Assembly (NCBI RefSeq): GCF_020532555.1
Contig: NZ_JAJBBR010000006.1
Location: forward strand, 1 to 64,000
Reading direction: 5' to 3'
DNA: 64,000 bases
Source of the DNA: Microvirga lenta
GTDB taxonomy: Bacteria; Pseudomonadota; Alphaproteobacteria; Rhizobiales; Beijerinckiaceae
Positions 1-9,904 of the stretch are shown piece after piece; position 1 is the stretch's first letter; each line of letters opens with the position of its first letter. The notes under the pieces are model-generated. The model was not told where the DNA came from. It made no database searches and was given only the letters and a program-made list of their open reading frames with translations. A program made the position numbers and the translations under genes.

Positions 1-127
1 GGGCGACAACATCACCATGGATGTCGAGCTGATCGTGCCGATCGCCATGGAGGAGAAGCTGCGCTTCGCCATCCGTGAGGGCGGCCGCACCGTCGGTGCC
101 GGCGTCGTCGCTCAGGTCATGGATTAA
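1..127 (+). CDS. tuf: Elongation factor Tu, C-terminal fragment
   Basis: This is the last 41 codons of EF-Tu; the gene begins outside the window. EF-Tu is the GTPase that delivers aminoacyl-tRNA to the ribosome. The visible residues belong to the C-terminal beta-barrel and include the family's closing segments [20 protein letters not shown] and [10 protein letters not shown], ending at TAA 125-127. It sits 64 bp upstream of rpsJ on the same strand, the usual bacterial tuf-S10 arrangement. The identification is firm despite the truncation. Confidence 0.95.
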   Translation, partial: GDNITMDVELIVPIAMEEKLRFAIREGGRTVGAGVVAQVMD

Positions 128-144
128 GTTTTAAGAGGATCAAA

Positions 145-174
145 GGAGTAGGCCGGTTTCGGCCGGTCTTCTCC
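145..174 (+). terminator. Weak hairpin between tuf and rpsJ
   Basis: A 5-bp GC stem (151-155 with 160-164, GTTT loop) is flanked by a possible outer GGAG/CTCC pairing at 145-148 and 171-174. There is no real T-tract. It could be a processing or attenuation site between tuf and the S10 genes. The evidence is only the visible complementarity. Confidence 0.3.
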
Positions 175-191
175 CTTGTTGAGGTCAACCC

Positions 192-500
192 ATGAACGGT
201 CAGAACATTCGCATTCGCCTTAAGGCGTTCGACCATCGGATCCTCGACGCTTCGACACGGGAAATCGTGTCGACTGCGAAGCGGACCGGTGCCCAGGTAC
301 GCGGGCCCATCCCGCTGCCGACCCGTATCGAACGCTTTACGGTTCTTCGCTCGCCTCACATCGACAAGAAGTCGCGTGAGCAGTTCGAGATGCGCACTCA
401 CAAGCGCGTTCTCGATATCGTGGACCCCACCCCCCAGACCGTCGACGCGCTGATGAAGCTCGATCTTGCGGCGGGCGTGGACGTGGAGATCAAGCTCTAA
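192..500 (+). CDS. rpsJ: 30S ribosomal protein S10
   Basis: S10 (102 aa) is part of the head of the 30S subunit; as NusE it also joins transcription antitermination complexes. The length and the signatures [20 protein letters not shown] and [12 protein letters not shown] are standard. It is the first gene of the S10 group, with 46 bp before rplC. The ATG follows a TTGAGGT stretch that can serve as ribosome binding site. Confidence 0.98.
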   Translation: MNGQNIRIRLKAFDHRILDASTREIVSTAKRTGAQVRGPIPLPTRIERFTVLRSPHIDKKSREQFEMRTHKRVLDIVDPTPQTVDALMKLDLAAGVDVEIKL

Positions 501-546
501 GCCTCGCGCTTGGAGCTTACGGTAGACACGTCGAGAGGATACGCAC

Positions 547-1278
547 ATGCGCTCAGGCGTCATTGCACAGAAATTGGGAATGACCCGCATCTTCACGGAT
601 GCAGGTGAACATGTCCCGGTCACGGTTCTGAAGGTCGACCAGTGCCAAGTGGTCGCCCACCGGACCAAGGAAAAGAACGGCTACACCGCGCTGCAGGTCG
701 GCGTCGGCAAGGCCAAGGTCAAGAACGTCTCGAAGGCTGAGCGCGGCCGTTTCGCCGTCGCCCAGGTCGAGCCCAAGCGCAAGCTTGCGGAGTTCCGCGT
801 CTCCGAGGATGCCGTCATCCCGGTGGGCGCCGAGATCACCGCCGACCACTTCATTGCCGGCCAGTTCGTCGATGTCACAGGCATCACGACCGGTAAGGGC
901 TTTGCCGGTGGTATGAAGCGCTGGAACTTCGGCGGCCTTCGCGCCACGCACGGCGTGTCGGTCTCCCACCGCTCCATCGGTTCGACCGGTGGTCGCCAGG
1001 ATCCGGGCAAGACGTTCAAGAACAAGAAGATGCCGGGTCACCTCGGTGTCGAGCGCGTGACGACGCAGAACCTGCGCGTCGTGTCGACCGACGTCGAGCG
1101 CGGTCTGATCCTCGTCGAAGGCGCCGTTCCGGGCGTCGCCGGCGGCTGGATCTTCGTCCGTGACGCGGTGAAGCGCAAGCTGCCGAAGGATGTGCCGATG
1201 CCCGGCGCCTTCCGTTCGAACGGCGACAACGCTGTACCGGCCGCTCCGGCAGTTGAAGCCCAAGAGGAGAATGCGTGA
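547..1278 (+). CDS. rplC: 50S ribosomal protein L3
   Basis: L3 (243 aa) is an early 50S assembly protein whose long loop reaches the peptidyl transferase centre. The conserved block [20 protein letters not shown] followed by [10 protein letters not shown] is present around residues 117-160. It is about 30 residues longer than the E. coli protein because of an Ala/Glu/Pro-rich C-terminal tail, as is common in alphaproteobacteria. A GAGAGGA site precedes the ATG. The stop codon overlaps the rplD start by one base. Confidence 0.98.
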   Translation: MRSGVIAQKLGMTRIFTDAGEHVPVTVLKVDQCQVVAHRTKEKNGYTALQVGVGKAKVKNVSKAERGRFAVAQVEPKRKLAEFRVSEDAVIPVGAEITADHFIAGQFVDVTGITTGKGFAGGMKRWNFGGLRATHGVSVSHRSIGSTGGRQDPGKTFKNKKMPGHLGVERVTTQNLRVVSTDVERGLILVEGAVPGVAGGWIFVRDAVKRKLPKDVPMPGAFRSNGDNAVPAAPAVEAQEENA

Positions 1279-1898
1279 TGAAGCTCGATATCACCACGCT
1301 TGAGGGCGCCAAGGCCGGCTCGGTCGATCTGGACGAGGCCATTTTCGGTCTCGATCCTCGCGCCGATCTGCTTGCCCGTTGCGTCCGCTGGCAGCTCGCG
1401 AAGCGCCAGGCCGGCACGCACGCCGTGAAGAACCGTTCGGACATCGACCGGACGACCAAGAAGGTCTACAAGCAGAAGGGCACCGGCAGCGCCCGCCACG
1501 GCGCCGCGAGCGCTCCCCAGTTCCGGGGCGGCGGTCGTGCCTTCGGCCCGCAGGTCCGCAGCCATGCACACGACCTGCCCAAGAAGGTCCGCGCTCTTGC
1601 TCTGAAGCATGCGCTCTCGTCCAAGGCCAAGGACGCTTCGCTCATCGTCGTCGATGACGTGCAGCTCTCCGAGCCCAAGACGAAGGCTCTCGTGGAGCGG
1701 TTCGGCAAGCTCGGTCTGGCGAATGCCCTGATCATCGGCGGTGCCGAGATCGAGGCGAACTTCCAGCGGGCTGCTCGCAACATCCCGAACATCGACGTCC
1801 TGCCGGTGCAGGGCATCAACGTCTATGACATCCTGCGTCGCGAGAAGCTCGTTCTCACGAAGGCGGCTGTCGATGCGCTGGAGGCGCGCTTCAAATGA
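1278..1898 (+). CDS. rplD: 50S ribosomal protein L4
   Basis: L4 (206 aa) binds 23S rRNA and lines the exit tunnel with an extended loop. The loop motif [20 protein letters not shown] is clear near residues 63-82. I chose the ATG at 1278 rather than the in-frame GTG one codon earlier because it gives the usual start and a TGATG junction with rplC. In gammaproteobacteria L4 autoregulates the S10 operon; nothing here shows whether that applies. Confidence 0.97.
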   Translation: MKLDITTLEGAKAGSVDLDEAIFGLDPRADLLARCVRWQLAKRQAGTHAVKNRSDIDRTTKKVYKQKGTGSARHGAASAPQFRGGGRAFGPQVRSHAHDLPKKVRALALKHALSSKAKDASLIVVDDVQLSEPKTKALVERFGKLGLANALIIGGAEIEANFQRAARNIPNIDVLPVQGINVYDILRREKLVLTKAAVDALEARFK

Positions 1899-2191
1899 GC
1901 CTGGACCCGCGCCATTACGATGTGATCGTAAGCCCGGTCATCACCGAGAAGGCTACGACCCTGTCCGAGCAGAACAAGGTTGTCTTCAAGGTGCGGACCG
2001 ATGCGACGAAGCCGCAGATCAAGGAAGCGGTTGAGAAGCTGTTCGATGTCAAGGTGAAGAGCGTCAACACGCTCGTCACCAAGGGCAAGGTGAAGATGTT
2101 CCGCGGCACCCGCGGCCAGCGGTCGGACGTGAAGAAGGCGGTTGTGACCCTCGAAGAGGGCCAGGCCATCGACATCACGACGGGCCTCTGA
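1895..2191 (+). CDS. rplW: 50S ribosomal protein L23
   Basis: L23 (98 aa) sits at the exit of the peptide tunnel and docks trigger factor and SRP. It shows the family blocks [11 protein letters not shown] near the N-terminus and [17 protein letters not shown] in the second half. The start codon overlaps the rplD stop in an ATGA junction, implying translational coupling. Length is normal. Confidence 0.97.
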   Translation: MSLDPRHYDVIVSPVITEKATTLSEQNKVVFKVRTDATKPQIKEAVEKLFDVKVKSVNTLVTKGKVKMFRGTRGQRSDVKKAVVTLEEGQAIDITTGL

Positions 2192-2211
2192 TCGGACGAG
2201 AGAGTGATCCG

Positions 2212-3048
2212 ATGGCTTTGAAGACTTTCAAACCAATCACCCCCGGCCTGCGCCAGCTGGTGATCGTCGACCGCAGCGAGCTCTACAAGGGCAAGCCGGT
2301 CAAGGCGCTGACGGAGGGCAAGAGCTCCTCCGGCGGCCGCAACAACCTCGGCCGTGTCACCGTCCGCTTCCGCGGCGGTGGTCACAAGCGCACCCTGCGC
2401 AACGTCGACTTCAAGCGCCGCGGGCGCATGGGCGACGTCGCGACGGTGGATCGGATCGAGTACGATCCGAACCGCAGCGCCTTCATCGCGCTGATCCGCT
2501 ACGCCGACGGCGAGCTGTCCTACATCCTGGCCCCGCAGCGTCTGGCTGTCGGCGATCAGGTTTCGGCCGGCGAGCAGGTCGACATCAAGCCGGGCAATGC
2601 GATGCCGATCGGCAACATGCCGGTGGGAACGATCATCCACAACGTGGAGCTGAAGATCGGCCGTGGCGGCGCTATCGCCCGCTCCGCCGGTACCTACGCC
2701 CAGATCGTGGGTCGTGACCAGGGCTACGTGACGGTCCGCCTGAACTCCGGCGAACAGCGCCTGGTCCATGGCCAGTGCTTCGCCACCGTCGGCGCCGTGT
2801 CGAACCCCGACCACATGAACACGTCGGCCGGTAAGGCCGGTCGTAACCGGTGGCTCGGCAAGCGTCCGCACAACCGCGGCGTTGCCATGAACCCGATCGA
2901 CCACCCGCACGGTGGTGGTGAGGGCCGTACCTCGGGCGGTCGCCATCCGGTGACCCCGTGGGGTATTCCGACCAAGGGCAAGAAAACCCGTTCGAACAAG
3001 CGGACCGACAAGTTCATCGTGTCGAGCCGCCACGCACGGAAGAAGTAA
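2212..3048 (+). CDS. rplB: 50S ribosomal protein L2
   Basis: L2 (278 aa) is the most conserved 50S protein and supports subunit joining and peptidyl transfer. The functional histidine region [20 protein letters not shown] lies near residues 224-243, followed by the basic tail [15 protein letters not shown]. It lies 20 bp after rplW with a GAGAG stretch upstream. Normal length, no anomalies. Confidence 0.98.
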   Translation: MALKTFKPITPGLRQLVIVDRSELYKGKPVKALTEGKSSSGGRNNLGRVTVRFRGGGHKRTLRNVDFKRRGRMGDVATVDRIEYDPNRSAFIALIRYADGELSYILAPQRLAVGDQVSAGEQVDIKPGNAMPIGNMPVGTIIHNVELKIGRGGAIARSAGTYAQIVGRDQGYVTVRLNSGEQRLVHGQCFATVGAVSNPDHMNTSAGKAGRNRWLGKRPHNRGVAMNPIDHPHGGGEGRTSGGRHPVTPWGIPTKGKKTRSNKRTDKFIVSSRHARKK

Positions 3049-3063
3049 GGATAGAGGCACGTC

Positions 3064-3342
3064 ATGGCACGTTCGCTTTGGAAGGGTCCGTTCGTCGACG
3101 GCTACCTCCTCAAGAAGGCCGAGGCTGCCCGTGGTGCGGGCCGCTCCGAGGTCATCAAGATCTGGAGCCGCCGCTCCACGATCCTCCCGCAGTTCGTGGG
3201 CCTCACTTTCGGGGTCTACAACGGTCAGAAGCACATCCCCGTCTACGTGAGCGAGGAGATGGTTGGGCACAAGTTCGGCGAGTTCTCGCCGACCCGCACC
3301 TTCCACGGTCACGCAGCGGACAAGAAGGCGAAGAGGAAGTAA
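3064..3342 (+). CDS. rpsS: 30S ribosomal protein S19
   Basis: S19 (92 aa) forms part of the A-site side of the 30S head with S13. It begins [18 protein letters not shown] and contains [20 protein letters not shown] and [13 protein letters not shown], all diagnostic. It follows rplB by 15 bp and is followed directly by rplV. Confidence 0.98.
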   Translation: MARSLWKGPFVDGYLLKKAEAARGAGRSEVIKIWSRRSTILPQFVGLTFGVYNGQKHIPVYVSEEMVGHKFGEFSPTRTFHGHAADKKAKRK

Positions 3343-3343
3343 G

Positions 3344-3724
3344 ATGGGTAAGGCCGCGACTCCTCGCGCACTGAGCGATCAAGAGGCTCAAGCCGTCGCT
3401 CGCATGCTGCGCGTCAGCCCTCAGAAGCTCAATCTTGTTGCGGCCCTCATCCGCGGCAAGAAGGTTTCCACGGCGCTTGCCGATCTCGAGTTCTCCCGCA
3501 AGCGGATTGCTCGTGACGTCAAGAAGTGCCTCGAGAGCGCCATCGCCAACGCCGAGAACAACCACAACCTCGATGTGGACGATCTCGTCGTCAGCCAGGC
3601 TTTCGTCGGCAAGGCGCTCGTCATGAAGCGCTTCCATGCCCGGGCCCGTGGCCGGGGCGCTCGTATCATGAAGCCGTTCTCGAACCTCACGATCGTGGTT
3701 CGGGAAGTCGCCGAACAGGCGTAA
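3344..3724 (+). CDS. rplV: 50S ribosomal protein L22
   Basis: L22 (126 aa) has a beta-hairpin lining the exit tunnel and is a known site of macrolide resistance mutations. The blocks [19 protein letters not shown] and [15 protein letters not shown] identify it. I placed the start at the ATG 3344, one base after the rpsS stop. An upstream in-frame extension would lie wholly within rpsS and is not part of the family. Confidence 0.97.
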   Translation: MGKAATPRALSDQEAQAVARMLRVSPQKLNLVAALIRGKKVSTALADLEFSRKRIARDVKKCLESAIANAENNHNLDVDDLVVSQAFVGKALVMKRFHARARGRGARIMKPFSNLTIVVREVAEQA

Positions 3725-3735
3725 AGGAGAACCAG

Positions 3736-4440
3736 ATGGGTCAGAAAGTTAACCCGATTGGTCTTCGGCTCGGCATCAACCGGACCTGGGACTCGCGCTG
3801 GTTCGCCGGCAAGGGCGAGTACGCCAAGCTGATGCATGAGGACATGGCGATCCGCGAAGCTCTCATGAAGCAGCTCAAGCAGGCCGCCGTTTCGAAGATC
3901 GTGATCGAGCGTCCGCACAAGAAGTGCCGCGTCACCATTCACTCGGGCCGTCCGGGCGTGGTGATCGGCAAGAAGGGCGCCGACATCGAGAAGCTCCGCA
4001 AGACCGTCAGCAAGATGACGGATGCGGATGTGTCGATCAACATCGTCGAGGTCCGCAAGCCGGAAGTCGACGCTACCCTGGTGGCGGATTCGATCGCCCA
4101 GCAGCTGGAGCGCCGCGTTGCGTTCCGCCGCGCCATGAAGCGCGCCGTTCAGTCGGCGATGCGTCTGGGCGCCGAGGGCATCCGGATCAACTGCTCGGGC
4201 CGTCTCGGCGGCGCGGAAATCGCCCGTCTGGAATGGTATCGCGAGGGTCGCGTTCCGCTGCATACGCTCCGTGCGGATGTGGATTACGGCACGTCGACGG
4301 CCTTCACGACCTACGGCACCTGCGGCATCAAGGTCTGGATCTTCAAGGGTGAAATCCTTGAGCACGACCCGATGGCCCAGGACAAGCGGATGAACGACGA
4401 AGGTGGCCGTTCCGGTGGTCGCCGCGAGCAGGCGGCGTAA
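3736..4440 (+). CDS. rpsC: 30S ribosomal protein S3
   Basis: S3 (234 aa) guards the mRNA entry channel. An N-terminal KH domain carries [15 protein letters not shown] near residues 74-88. The C-terminal domain includes [20 protein letters not shown] and the basic tail typical of the family. The ATG at 3736 has an AAGGAGA ribosome binding site seven bases upstream and starts the canonical [13 protein letters not shown]. Confidence 0.98.
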   Translation: MGQKVNPIGLRLGINRTWDSRWFAGKGEYAKLMHEDMAIREALMKQLKQAAVSKIVIERPHKKCRVTIHSGRPGVVIGKKGADIEKLRKTVSKMTDADVSINIVEVRKPEVDATLVADSIAQQLERRVAFRRAMKRAVQSAMRLGAEGIRINCSGRLGGAEIARLEWYREGRVPLHTLRADVDYGTSTAFTTYGTCGIKVWIFKGEILEHDPMAQDKRMNDEGGRSGGRREQAA

Positions 4441-4464
4441 CCGAGAGGGCAGGAGAGGTTTGCC

Positions 4465-4878
4465 ATGTTGCAACCGAAGAAAACCAAGTTCCGTAAGCAG
4501 TTCAAGGGCCGCATTTCCGGCACTGCGAAGGGCGGTACGGACCTCAACTTCGGCCAGTTCGGCCTGAAGGCGATGGAACCCGAGCGTGTGAACGCTCGTC
4601 AGATCGAGGCGGCCCGCCGCGCGATCACCCGCGCCATGAAGCGCGCCGGTCGCGTGTGGATCCGGATCTTCCCGGACGTGCCCGTGTCGACGAAGCCGAC
4701 CGAAGTGCGTATGGGTAAGGGCAAGGGCGCTCCGGAATACTGGGCCGCCAAGGTCAAGCCCGGCCGTATCATGTTCGAGATCGACGGCGTGCCGGAGGAT
4801 GTCGCCCGCGAGGCGCTTCGTCTCGGCGCGGCCAAGCTCCCGATCAAGGTGCGCTTCATCCAGCGCATTGCTGAGTAA
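4465..4878 (+). CDS. rplP: 50S ribosomal protein L16
   Basis: L16 (137 aa) contacts the elbow of A-site tRNA and is assembled late into the 50S subunit. It opens [16 protein letters not shown] and contains [20 protein letters not shown], both family hallmarks. The GCAGGAGAGG upstream is a good ribosome binding site. Normal length. Confidence 0.98.
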   Translation: MLQPKKTKFRKQFKGRISGTAKGGTDLNFGQFGLKAMEPERVNARQIEAARRAITRAMKRAGRVWIRIFPDVPVSTKPTEVRMGKGKGAPEYWAAKVKPGRIMFEIDGVPEDVAREALRLGAAKLPIKVRFIQRIAE

Positions 4879-4888
4879 GGAGGGAATC

Positions 4889-5101
4889 ATGAAGTCGAAG
4901 CAGAGAACCTCTGACCTCAACGCGATGACGACGGACCAGCTCTCGGACGAGCTCCTGAACCTGAAGAAGGAGCAGTTCAACCTGCGCTTCCAGCGGGCGA
5001 CGGGGCAGCTCGAAAACACCGGACGCGTCCGCCAGGTCCGCAGGGACATCGCCCGCGTCAAGACGCTGCAGCGCCAGAAAACGGCCTCGGCGAAGGCTTA
5101 A
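4889..5101 (+). CDS. rpmC: 50S ribosomal protein L29
   Basis: L29 (70 aa) is a two-helix protein beside L23 at the tunnel exit. The conserved [19 protein letters not shown] occupies the middle. The start at ATG 4889 follows an AAGGAGG site directly after the rplP stop. An in-frame upstream extension inside rplP was rejected. Confidence 0.96.
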   Translation: MKSKQRTSDLNAMTTDQLSDELLNLKKEQFNLRFQRATGQLENTGRVRQVRRDIARVKTLQRQKTASAKA

Positions 5102-5113
5102 GAGGGATTCAAG

Positions 5114-5353
5114 ATGCCAAAGCGCGTTTTGCAAGGCGTCGTTGTCAGCGATAAGCAGGACAAGACGGTCGTCGTGAAGGTGGAACGCCGTTTCACGCAT
5201 CCGGTCATGAAAAAGACCGTGCGTAAGACGAAGAACTACCACGCCCACGACGAGAACAACACTGCCAAGGTTGGCGATACGGTCTTCATCGAGGAGTCCC
5301 GTCCGCTGTCCAAACTCAAGACCTGGGTGCTCGTCAACGAAGCGAAGGCTTAA
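5114..5353 (+). CDS. rpsQ: 30S ribosomal protein S17
   Basis: S17 (79 aa) is a primary 16S rRNA-binding protein with an OB fold. The blocks [20 protein letters not shown] and [12 protein letters not shown] are diagnostic. It is the last gene before an unusually long 163-bp spacer that separates it from rplN, whereas most neighbours here are spaced by 0-50 bp. Confidence 0.97.
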   Translation: MPKRVLQGVVVSDKQDKTVVVKVERRFTHPVMKKTVRKTKNYHAHDENNTAKVGDTVFIEESRPLSKLKTWVLVNEAKA

Positions 5354-5371
5354 TCAGCCTACGTTTTGGGG

Positions 5372-5400
5372 TTGTCTAACGGGGGCGGCTCGTGTATACG
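5372..5400 (+). promoter_or_regulatory. Possible internal promoter before rplN
   Basis: TTGTCT at 5372-5377 and TATACG at 5395-5400 are separated by exactly 17 bp, a housekeeping sigma-factor arrangement. The -10 hexamer lies in the loop of a GGCGGC/GCCGCC hairpin (5384-5407) followed by TTT. The same bases could therefore act as a weak terminator or attenuator instead. Only transcript mapping can separate these options. Confidence 0.4.
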
Positions 5401-5454
5401 GCCGCCTTTCTCGACATGAAGGGCAGGGGACGTCAGATCCCCGTCAGGCGTAGT

Positions 5455-5482
5455 CCGGGAAGGCAATCGTGCCTTGGCCCGG
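5455..5482 (+). other. Hairpin in the rplN leader
   Basis: CCGGG-AAGGCA (5455-5465) can pair with TGCCTT-GG-CCCGG (5470-5482) across an ATCG tetraloop, with a GG bulge. It lies 34 bases before the rplN start. It may be a processing site or protein-binding leader structure; the pairing is visible but the role is inferred. Confidence 0.4.
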
Positions 5483-5516
5483 AAACCTGTCTGAAACAAA
5501 GGAAAGGATCAAAGCC

Positions 5517-5885
5517 ATGATCCAGATGCAGACGAATCTTGACGTCGCCGACAATTCCGGCGCCCGTCGCGTGATGTGCATCAAGGTTCTCGGCGGTTCG
5601 AAGCGTAAGTACGCTTCTGTCGGCGATATTATCGTCGTCTCCGTAAAAGAGGCTATTCCGCGCGGCCGCGTGAAGAAGGGCGACGTCATGAAGGCGGTCG
5701 TCGTGCGCACCGCCAAGGACATCCGTCGCGCCGACGGCTCCGTCATCCGGTTCGACCGGAACGCGGCCGTTCTGATCAACAATCAGAAAGAGCCGGTCGG
5801 TACCCGTATCTTCGGCCCCGTTCCCCGCGAACTGCGTGCCAAGAACCACATGAAGATCATTTCGCTTGCGCCGGAGGTGCTCTAA
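5517..5885 (+). CDS. rplN: 50S ribosomal protein L14
   Basis: L14 (122 aa, the exact family length) helps form the intersubunit bridge with 16S rRNA. It starts [19 protein letters not shown]. The downstream blocks [15 protein letters not shown] and [12 protein letters not shown] are diagnostic. An AAAGGAAAGG site precedes the ATG. Its stop TAA overlaps the rplX start by one base. Confidence 0.98.
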   Translation: MIQMQTNLDVADNSGARRVMCIKVLGGSKRKYASVGDIIVVSVKEAIPRGRVKKGDVMKAVVVRTAKDIRRADGSVIRFDRNAAVLINNQKEPVGTRIFGPVPRELRAKNHMKIISLAPEVL

Positions 5886-6202
5886 TGGCCGCGAAGATCA
5901 AGAAGGGCGACAAGGTCGTCGTCCTGACCGGTCGCGACAAGGGCAAGACCGGTGAAGTCGTGCAGGTGATTCCGAAGGAAGAGCGCGCGGTCGTCCGCGG
6001 CGTCAACCTGGTGAAGCGCCACCAGCGCCAGACGGCAGCACAAGAGGGCGGCATCATCTCGAAAGAGGCGCCGATCCACCTGTCGAACCTGGCTTATGCA
6101 GACCCGAAGGACGGCAAGCCGACCCGGGTTGGTTTCAAGGTTCTGGAAGACGGCCGCAAGGTTCGTTTCGCCAAGCGTTCGGGAGACCTGATCGATGGCT
6201 AA
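5885..6202 (+). CDS. rplX: 50S ribosomal protein L24
   Basis: L24 (105 aa) initiates 50S assembly and sits near the tunnel exit. The N-terminal KOW motif [20 protein letters not shown] is complete. It shares one base with rplN and overlaps rplE by 8 bp, so all three are probably translationally coupled. Confidence 0.97.
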   Translation: MAAKIKKGDKVVVLTGRDKGKTGEVVQVIPKEERAVVRGVNLVKRHQRQTAAQEGGIISKEAPIHLSNLAYADPKDGKPTRVGFKVLEDGRKVRFAKRSGDLIDG

Positions 6203-6761
6203 GGCTCAGGTGGACGGCTACACGCCGCGGCTGAAGAAGCACTACGAGGAAGTGGTGCGTCCGAAGCTGATCGAAGAATTCGGCTACAAGAACCCCATGG
6301 AAGTGCCGACGATCACCAAGATCGTCCTCAACATGGGCGTCGGCGAGTCGACGGCCGACTCGAAGAAGGCCTCGGTCGCCGCTGGCGATCTCGCTCTCAT
6401 CGCCGGCCAGAAGCCGGTGATCACGAAGGCCCGCAAGGCGATCTCGCAGTTCAAGGTCCGCGAGGGCATGCCGATCGGCGCCAAGGTCACGCTGCGCAAG
6501 GCTCGCATGTACGAGTTCATGGATCGCCTCGTGACGATCGCGCTTCCCCGCGTCCGCGACTTCCGGGGCCTGAACCCCAAGTCGTTCGACGGCCGCGGCA
6601 ACTATGCGCTCGGTATCAAGGAGCACCTGGTGTTCCCTGAGATCAACTACGACAAGGCTGAGCAGGTTTGGGGTATGGACGTCATCATCGCCACCACGGC
6701 GAAGACCGACGACGAAGCCCGTGCGCTGCTCCGTCACTTCAACTTCCCGTTCCGGCAGTGA
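6195..6761 (+). CDS. rplE: 50S ribosomal protein L5
   Basis: L5 (188 aa) binds 5S rRNA and contacts P-site tRNA. The blocks [35 protein letters not shown] and [20 protein letters not shown] are canonical. The gene overlaps the 3' end of rplX by 8 bp. Confidence 0.98.
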   Translation: MAKAQVDGYTPRLKKHYEEVVRPKLIEEFGYKNPMEVPTITKIVLNMGVGESTADSKKASVAAGDLALIAGQKPVITKARKAISQFKVREGMPIGAKVTLRKARMYEFMDRLVTIALPRVRDFRGLNPKSFDGRGNYALGIKEHLVFPEINYDKAEQVWGMDVIIATTAKTDDEARALLRHFNFPFRQ

Positions 6762-6801
6762 GGATAGCTGTCCTCAGACGCGGACACTGGAGATAGATCG
6801 A

Positions 6802-7107
6802 ATGGCTAAGAAAAGCTCTATTGAGAAGAACAAGCTTCGTCGCAAGCTCGTGAAGCAGTACGCCGGACGCCGCGAGCGTCTGCTGGCGACCGCCAACGAC
6901 GAGACGAAGTCCATGGAGGAGCGCTTCGAGGCGCGCCTCAAGCTGGCCGAGCTGCCCCGCAACTCGAGCCCCACCCGTATCCGGAATCGCTGCGAAGTGA
7001 CCGGCCGTCCGCGTGCGTACTACCGCAAGCTCGGCATGTCCCGTATCGCTCTTCGCGAACTCGGTTCCAAGGGCCTGATTCCGGGCCTCGTGAAGTCCAG
7101 CTGGTAA
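6802..7107 (+). CDS. rpsN: 30S ribosomal protein S14, zinc-independent type
   Basis: S14 (101 aa) is a head protein of the 30S subunit. It is the long form with a single cysteine in [20 protein letters not shown], lacking the paired CxxC of the zinc-binding form. The true start is ATG 6802, giving [20 protein letters not shown]; in-frame upstream sequence lies within rplE. Confidence 0.97.
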   Translation: MAKKSSIEKNKLRRKLVKQYAGRRERLLATANDETKSMEERFEARLKLAELPRNSSPTRIRNRCEVTGRPRAYYRKLGMSRIALRELGSKGLIPGLVKSSW

Positions 7108-7120
7108 GGGAGGGCATCTG

Positions 7121-7516
7121 ATGGTGAACGATCCGTTGGGCGATATGCTCACCCGTATCCGCAACGCGCAGATGCGCCGTCGCGGTTCGGTTATGACCCC
7201 CGGCTCGAAGCTTCGCGCCCGCGTCCTCGAAGTTCTGAAGAACGAGGGCTACATCCGCGACTATTCGCAGACCGAGTTCGGCAATGGCCGGACGGAGTTT
7301 TCGATCGAGCTCAAGTACTATGACGGCCAGCCGGTGATCCGCTCCATCGAGCGCGTCTCCAAGCCGGGCCGCCGCGTGTACGCATCCGTCGATACCATGC
7401 CGCGCGTCGCCGACGGCCTCGGAATCACGATCCTCTCGACGCCCCAGGGCGTGATGGCCGATCATGAGGCCCGGGAGAAGAACGTGGGCGGCGAAGTGCT
7501 CTGCAAGGTCTTCTAA
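7121..7516 (+). CDS. rpsH: 30S ribosomal protein S8
   Basis: S8 (131 aa) binds the central domain of 16S rRNA; in E. coli it is also the spc-operon repressor. Family blocks are [15 protein letters not shown] at the N-terminus and [20 protein letters not shown] near the C-terminus. GGGAGGG precedes the ATG. Confidence 0.98.
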   Translation: MVNDPLGDMLTRIRNAQMRRRGSVMTPGSKLRARVLEVLKNEGYIRDYSQTEFGNGRTEFSIELKYYDGQPVIRSIERVSKPGRRVYASVDTMPRVADGLGITILSTPQGVMADHEAREKNVGGEVLCKVF

Positions 7517-7553
7517 GACCTCAGGCACAGCACAGAACCACGGAGATTCCAGA

Positions 7554-8087
7554 ATGTCCCGAGTAGGCAAGAAGCCCGTTTCGGTTCCGTCCGGTGTGAC
7601 GGCGACCGTCGACGGTCAGATGGTGAAGGTGAAGGGCACGAAGGGCGAACTCTCGTTCCTCGTTCCCGAAGAAGTGTCGGTCGTTCTCGAGGACTGCGCC
7701 GTGTCGGTGAACCCGCGCGACGAGTCCAAGACGGCCCGTGCGAAGTGGGGCATGGCCCGCGCTCAGGTGGCGAACCTGGTCGAGGGCGTGTCCAAGGGCT
7801 TCGAGAAGCGTCTTGAGATCAACGGCGTCGGTTACCGCGCTGCCGTTGCCGGCAAGGTGCTGAAGCTCTCGCTGGGCTACAGCCACGACATCGACTACGA
7901 AATCCCGGCCGGCGTGACGATCACGACGCCGAAGCCGACGGAAGTCGTCGTCGCGGGCATCGACAAGCAGAAGGTCGGCCAGACTGCCGCAGAGATCCGC
8001 GAATACCGCGGTCCGGAGCCCTACAAGGGCAAGGGCGTCAAGTATGCCGACGAATTCATCTTCCGCAAGGAAGGCAAGAAGAAGTAA
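7554..8087 (+). CDS. rplF: 50S ribosomal protein L6
   Basis: L6 (177 aa) is a two-domain protein near the base of the L7/L12 stalk. It starts [15 protein letters not shown] and ends with the diagnostic [20 protein letters not shown]. The start at ATG 7554 was chosen over an in-frame extension that lies inside rpsH. Confidence 0.97.
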   Translation: MSRVGKKPVSVPSGVTATVDGQMVKVKGTKGELSFLVPEEVSVVLEDCAVSVNPRDESKTARAKWGMARAQVANLVEGVSKGFEKRLEINGVGYRAAVAGKVLKLSLGYSHDIDYEIPAGVTITTPKPTEVVVAGIDKQKVGQTAAEIREYRGPEPYKGKGVKYADEFIFRKEGKKK

Positions 8088-8099
8088 GGACGACGTATC

Positions 8100-8462
8100 A
8101 TGGCTGAGAAGAAAGGCGCCGAAGATCGCCGCAAGGCTCGTGTGCGCCGTGCGATCAAGAAGGCAGCGAATGGTCGTCCGCGTTTGTCGGTCTTCCGTTC
8201 GTCCAAGCAGATCTATGCCCAAATCATCGACGACGAGCGCGGTCACACCGTCGCTTCGGCGTCGACCCTCGAGAAGGACCTGCGCGGCAAGCTCAAGACC
8301 GGCGCCACCGTCGATGCGGCGAAGGAAGTTGGGCGGCTCGTGGCTGAGCGCGCGGCTGCTGCCGGCGTGAAGCAGGTCATCTTCGACCGGTCCGGCTATC
8401 TCTTCCACGGTCGCGTGAAGGCTCTGGCCGACGCGGCTCGCGAGGGTGGTCTCGATTTCTAA
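8100..8462 (+). CDS. rplR: 50S ribosomal protein L18
   Basis: L18 (120 aa) binds 5S rRNA together with L5. It shows [18 protein letters not shown], the Ala-rich central helix, and the C-terminal [20 protein letters not shown]. It lies 12 bp after rplF with an AAGGACG stretch upstream. Confidence 0.97.
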   Translation: MAEKKGAEDRRKARVRRAIKKAANGRPRLSVFRSSKQIYAQIIDDERGHTVASASTLEKDLRGKLKTGATVDAAKEVGRLVAERAAAAGVKQVIFDRSGYLFHGRVKALADAAREGGLDF

Positions 8463-8524
8463 CGGCGGGTTTTGATCAAAACCCTTAGCGAGCGGGCCCG
8501 CCGCCCGCGCAAGTGAGAGGTCTC

Positions 8525-9094
8525 ATGGCTAGAGAACCAAGAGAACGTGCTGATCGCGAAGAGCGCGACAGCGAATTCGTCGATCGGTTGGTGCACATCA
8601 ACCGCGTCGCGAAGGTCGTGAAGGGCGGACGCCGCTTCGGCTTCGCCGCCCTGGTGGTCGTCGGCGACCAGAAGGGCCGCGTCGGCTTCGGCCACGGCAA
8701 GGCCCGTGAGGTGCCGGAGGCGATCCGCAAGGCAACCGACGCTGCGAAGCGTTCCATGATCCGCGTCGCGCTCCGCGAGGGCCGCACGCTGCATCACGAC
8801 GTGAACGGCCGCCACGGCGCCGGCAAGGTCGTGCTCCGCGCTGCTCCTCAGGGTACCGGCATCATCGCCGGCGGTCCGATGCGCGCAGTGTTCGAGACGC
8901 TCGGCATGCAGGACGTGGTCGCCAAGTCGCTCGGCTCGTCGAACCCGTACAACCTCGTGCGCGCCACCTTCGATGCGCTCAAGAACGAGGACAGCCCGCG
9001 TTCGGTCGCCGCTCGTCGTGGTCTCAAGGTTTCGACGCTGCAGGCTCGCCGTCGCGATGCCGGCTCCGAAGAAGCCGTCGGCGCTGAAGCGTAA
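8525..9094 (+). CDS. rpsE: 30S ribosomal protein S5
   Basis: S5 (189 aa) affects decoding fidelity and mRNA unwinding. The double-stranded-RNA-binding domain carries [20 protein letters not shown] near residues 38-57. The second domain has [16 protein letters not shown] chose ATG 8525, with GAGAGG upstream, over a GTG four codons earlier that would overlap this ribosome binding site. Confidence 0.97.
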   Translation: MAREPRERADREERDSEFVDRLVHINRVAKVVKGGRRFGFAALVVVGDQKGRVGFGHGKAREVPEAIRKATDAAKRSMIRVALREGRTLHHDVNGRHGAGKVVLRAAPQGTGIIAGGPMRAVFETLGMQDVVAKSLGSSNPYNLVRATFDALKNEDSPRSVAARRGLKVSTLQARRRDAGSEEAVGAEA

Positions 9095-9108
9095 GGGAGG
9101 CTGGATCC

Positions 9109-9318
9109 ATGGCGAAGCAGCCTGCCGCCGATGCGGCAAAGACCATCACCGTTGAGCAGATCGGTTCGCCGATCCGCCGTGAAGCCAAGCAGCGCCAGAC
9201 GCTGGTCGGCCTCAAGCTCAACAAGCTTCACCGTACTTCGACCTTGGAAGACACGCCTGCGGTTCGCGGCATGATCGAAAAGGTCAAGCACCTCGTGCGC
9301 GTTGTCGACGGGCAGTGA
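9109..9318 (+). CDS. rpmD: 50S ribosomal protein L30
   Basis: L30 (69 aa) is a small 50S protein of the spc group. The core [20 protein letters not shown] followed by [10 protein letters not shown] is diagnostic. It has a short Ala-rich N-terminal extension. It follows rpsE by 14 bp with AAGGGAGG upstream. Confidence 0.96.
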   Translation: MAKQPAADAAKTITVEQIGSPIRREAKQRQTLVGLKLNKLHRTSTLEDTPAVRGMIEKVKHLVRVVDGQ

Positions 9319-9328
9319 GGAGAGCGTC

Positions 9329-9802
9329 ATGAAACTCAACGAAATTCGTGACAACGAAGGCGCTACGAAGAACCGGATGCGTGTCGGCCGTGGTATCGGC
9401 TCCGGCAAGGGCAAGACCGGCGGACGCGGCGTCAAGGGTCAGAAGGCGCGTACCGGCGTCTCGATCAAGGGCTTCGAAGGCGGTCAGATGCCTCTGCATC
9501 GCCGTCTGCCGAAGCGCGGCTTCAACAAGCCGAACGCGATCGAGCTGAACGAGGTCAACCTCGGCCGTATCCAGCAGGCCGTCGAGGCCGGCAAGCTCGA
9601 TGCGGGCACGCCGGTCACCAACGAGGCCCTGTTCGCCGCCGGCATCGTCTCCAAGCCGCGCGACGGCGTGAAGATCCTCGGCGTGGGCGAGCTGAAGACC
9701 AAGCTCTCGTTCCAGGTCGCGGGCGCGTCCAAGTCGGCCGTCGAGGCCATCGAGAAGGCGGGTGGTTCGGTGACCCTTCTGGGCGCCGTTGCACAGGCGT
9801 GA
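9329..9802 (+). CDS. rplO: 50S ribosomal protein L15
   Basis: L15 (157 aa) is a late-assembly 50S protein. The Gly/Lys-rich N-terminal half ([20 protein letters not shown], then [20 protein letters not shown]) and the [16 protein letters not shown] block identify it. GAGGAGAG stands nine bases before ATG 9329. An upstream in-frame extension inside rpmD was rejected. Confidence 0.97.
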   Translation: MKLNEIRDNEGATKNRMRVGRGIGSGKGKTGGRGVKGQKARTGVSIKGFEGGQMPLHRRLPKRGFNKPNAIELNEVNLGRIQQAVEAGKLDAGTPVTNEALFAAGIVSKPRDGVKILGVGELKTKLSFQVAGASKSAVEAIEKAGGSVTLLGAVAQA

Positions 9803-9828
9803 GCCAGCGCCCACATTGAATGACCAAG

Positions 9829-9862
9829 CGGCGGCCCGCGTCTGATCGCGAGGCCGCCGTTT
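9829..9862 (+). terminator. Terminator-like hairpin between rplO and secY
   Basis: An 8-bp arm (9829-9836 with 9852-9859) is extended by a CGCG/CGCG inner stem after a one-base bulge, with TCTGAT as loop, and is followed by TTT. It lies in the 102-bp gap before secY. It may partially terminate or process the spc transcript so that secY is expressed below the ribosomal proteins. Confidence 0.5.
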
Positions 9863-9904
9863 GCGTGATCGACATCACGTATCCTAGTATTTCGGGGACG
9901 GAAC

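Noticed and set aside
1915..5061. Long minus-strand open frames across the ribosomal genes
   Set aside because: They lie antisense to well-conserved ribosomal protein genes and show no domains; such frames are expected at high G+C.
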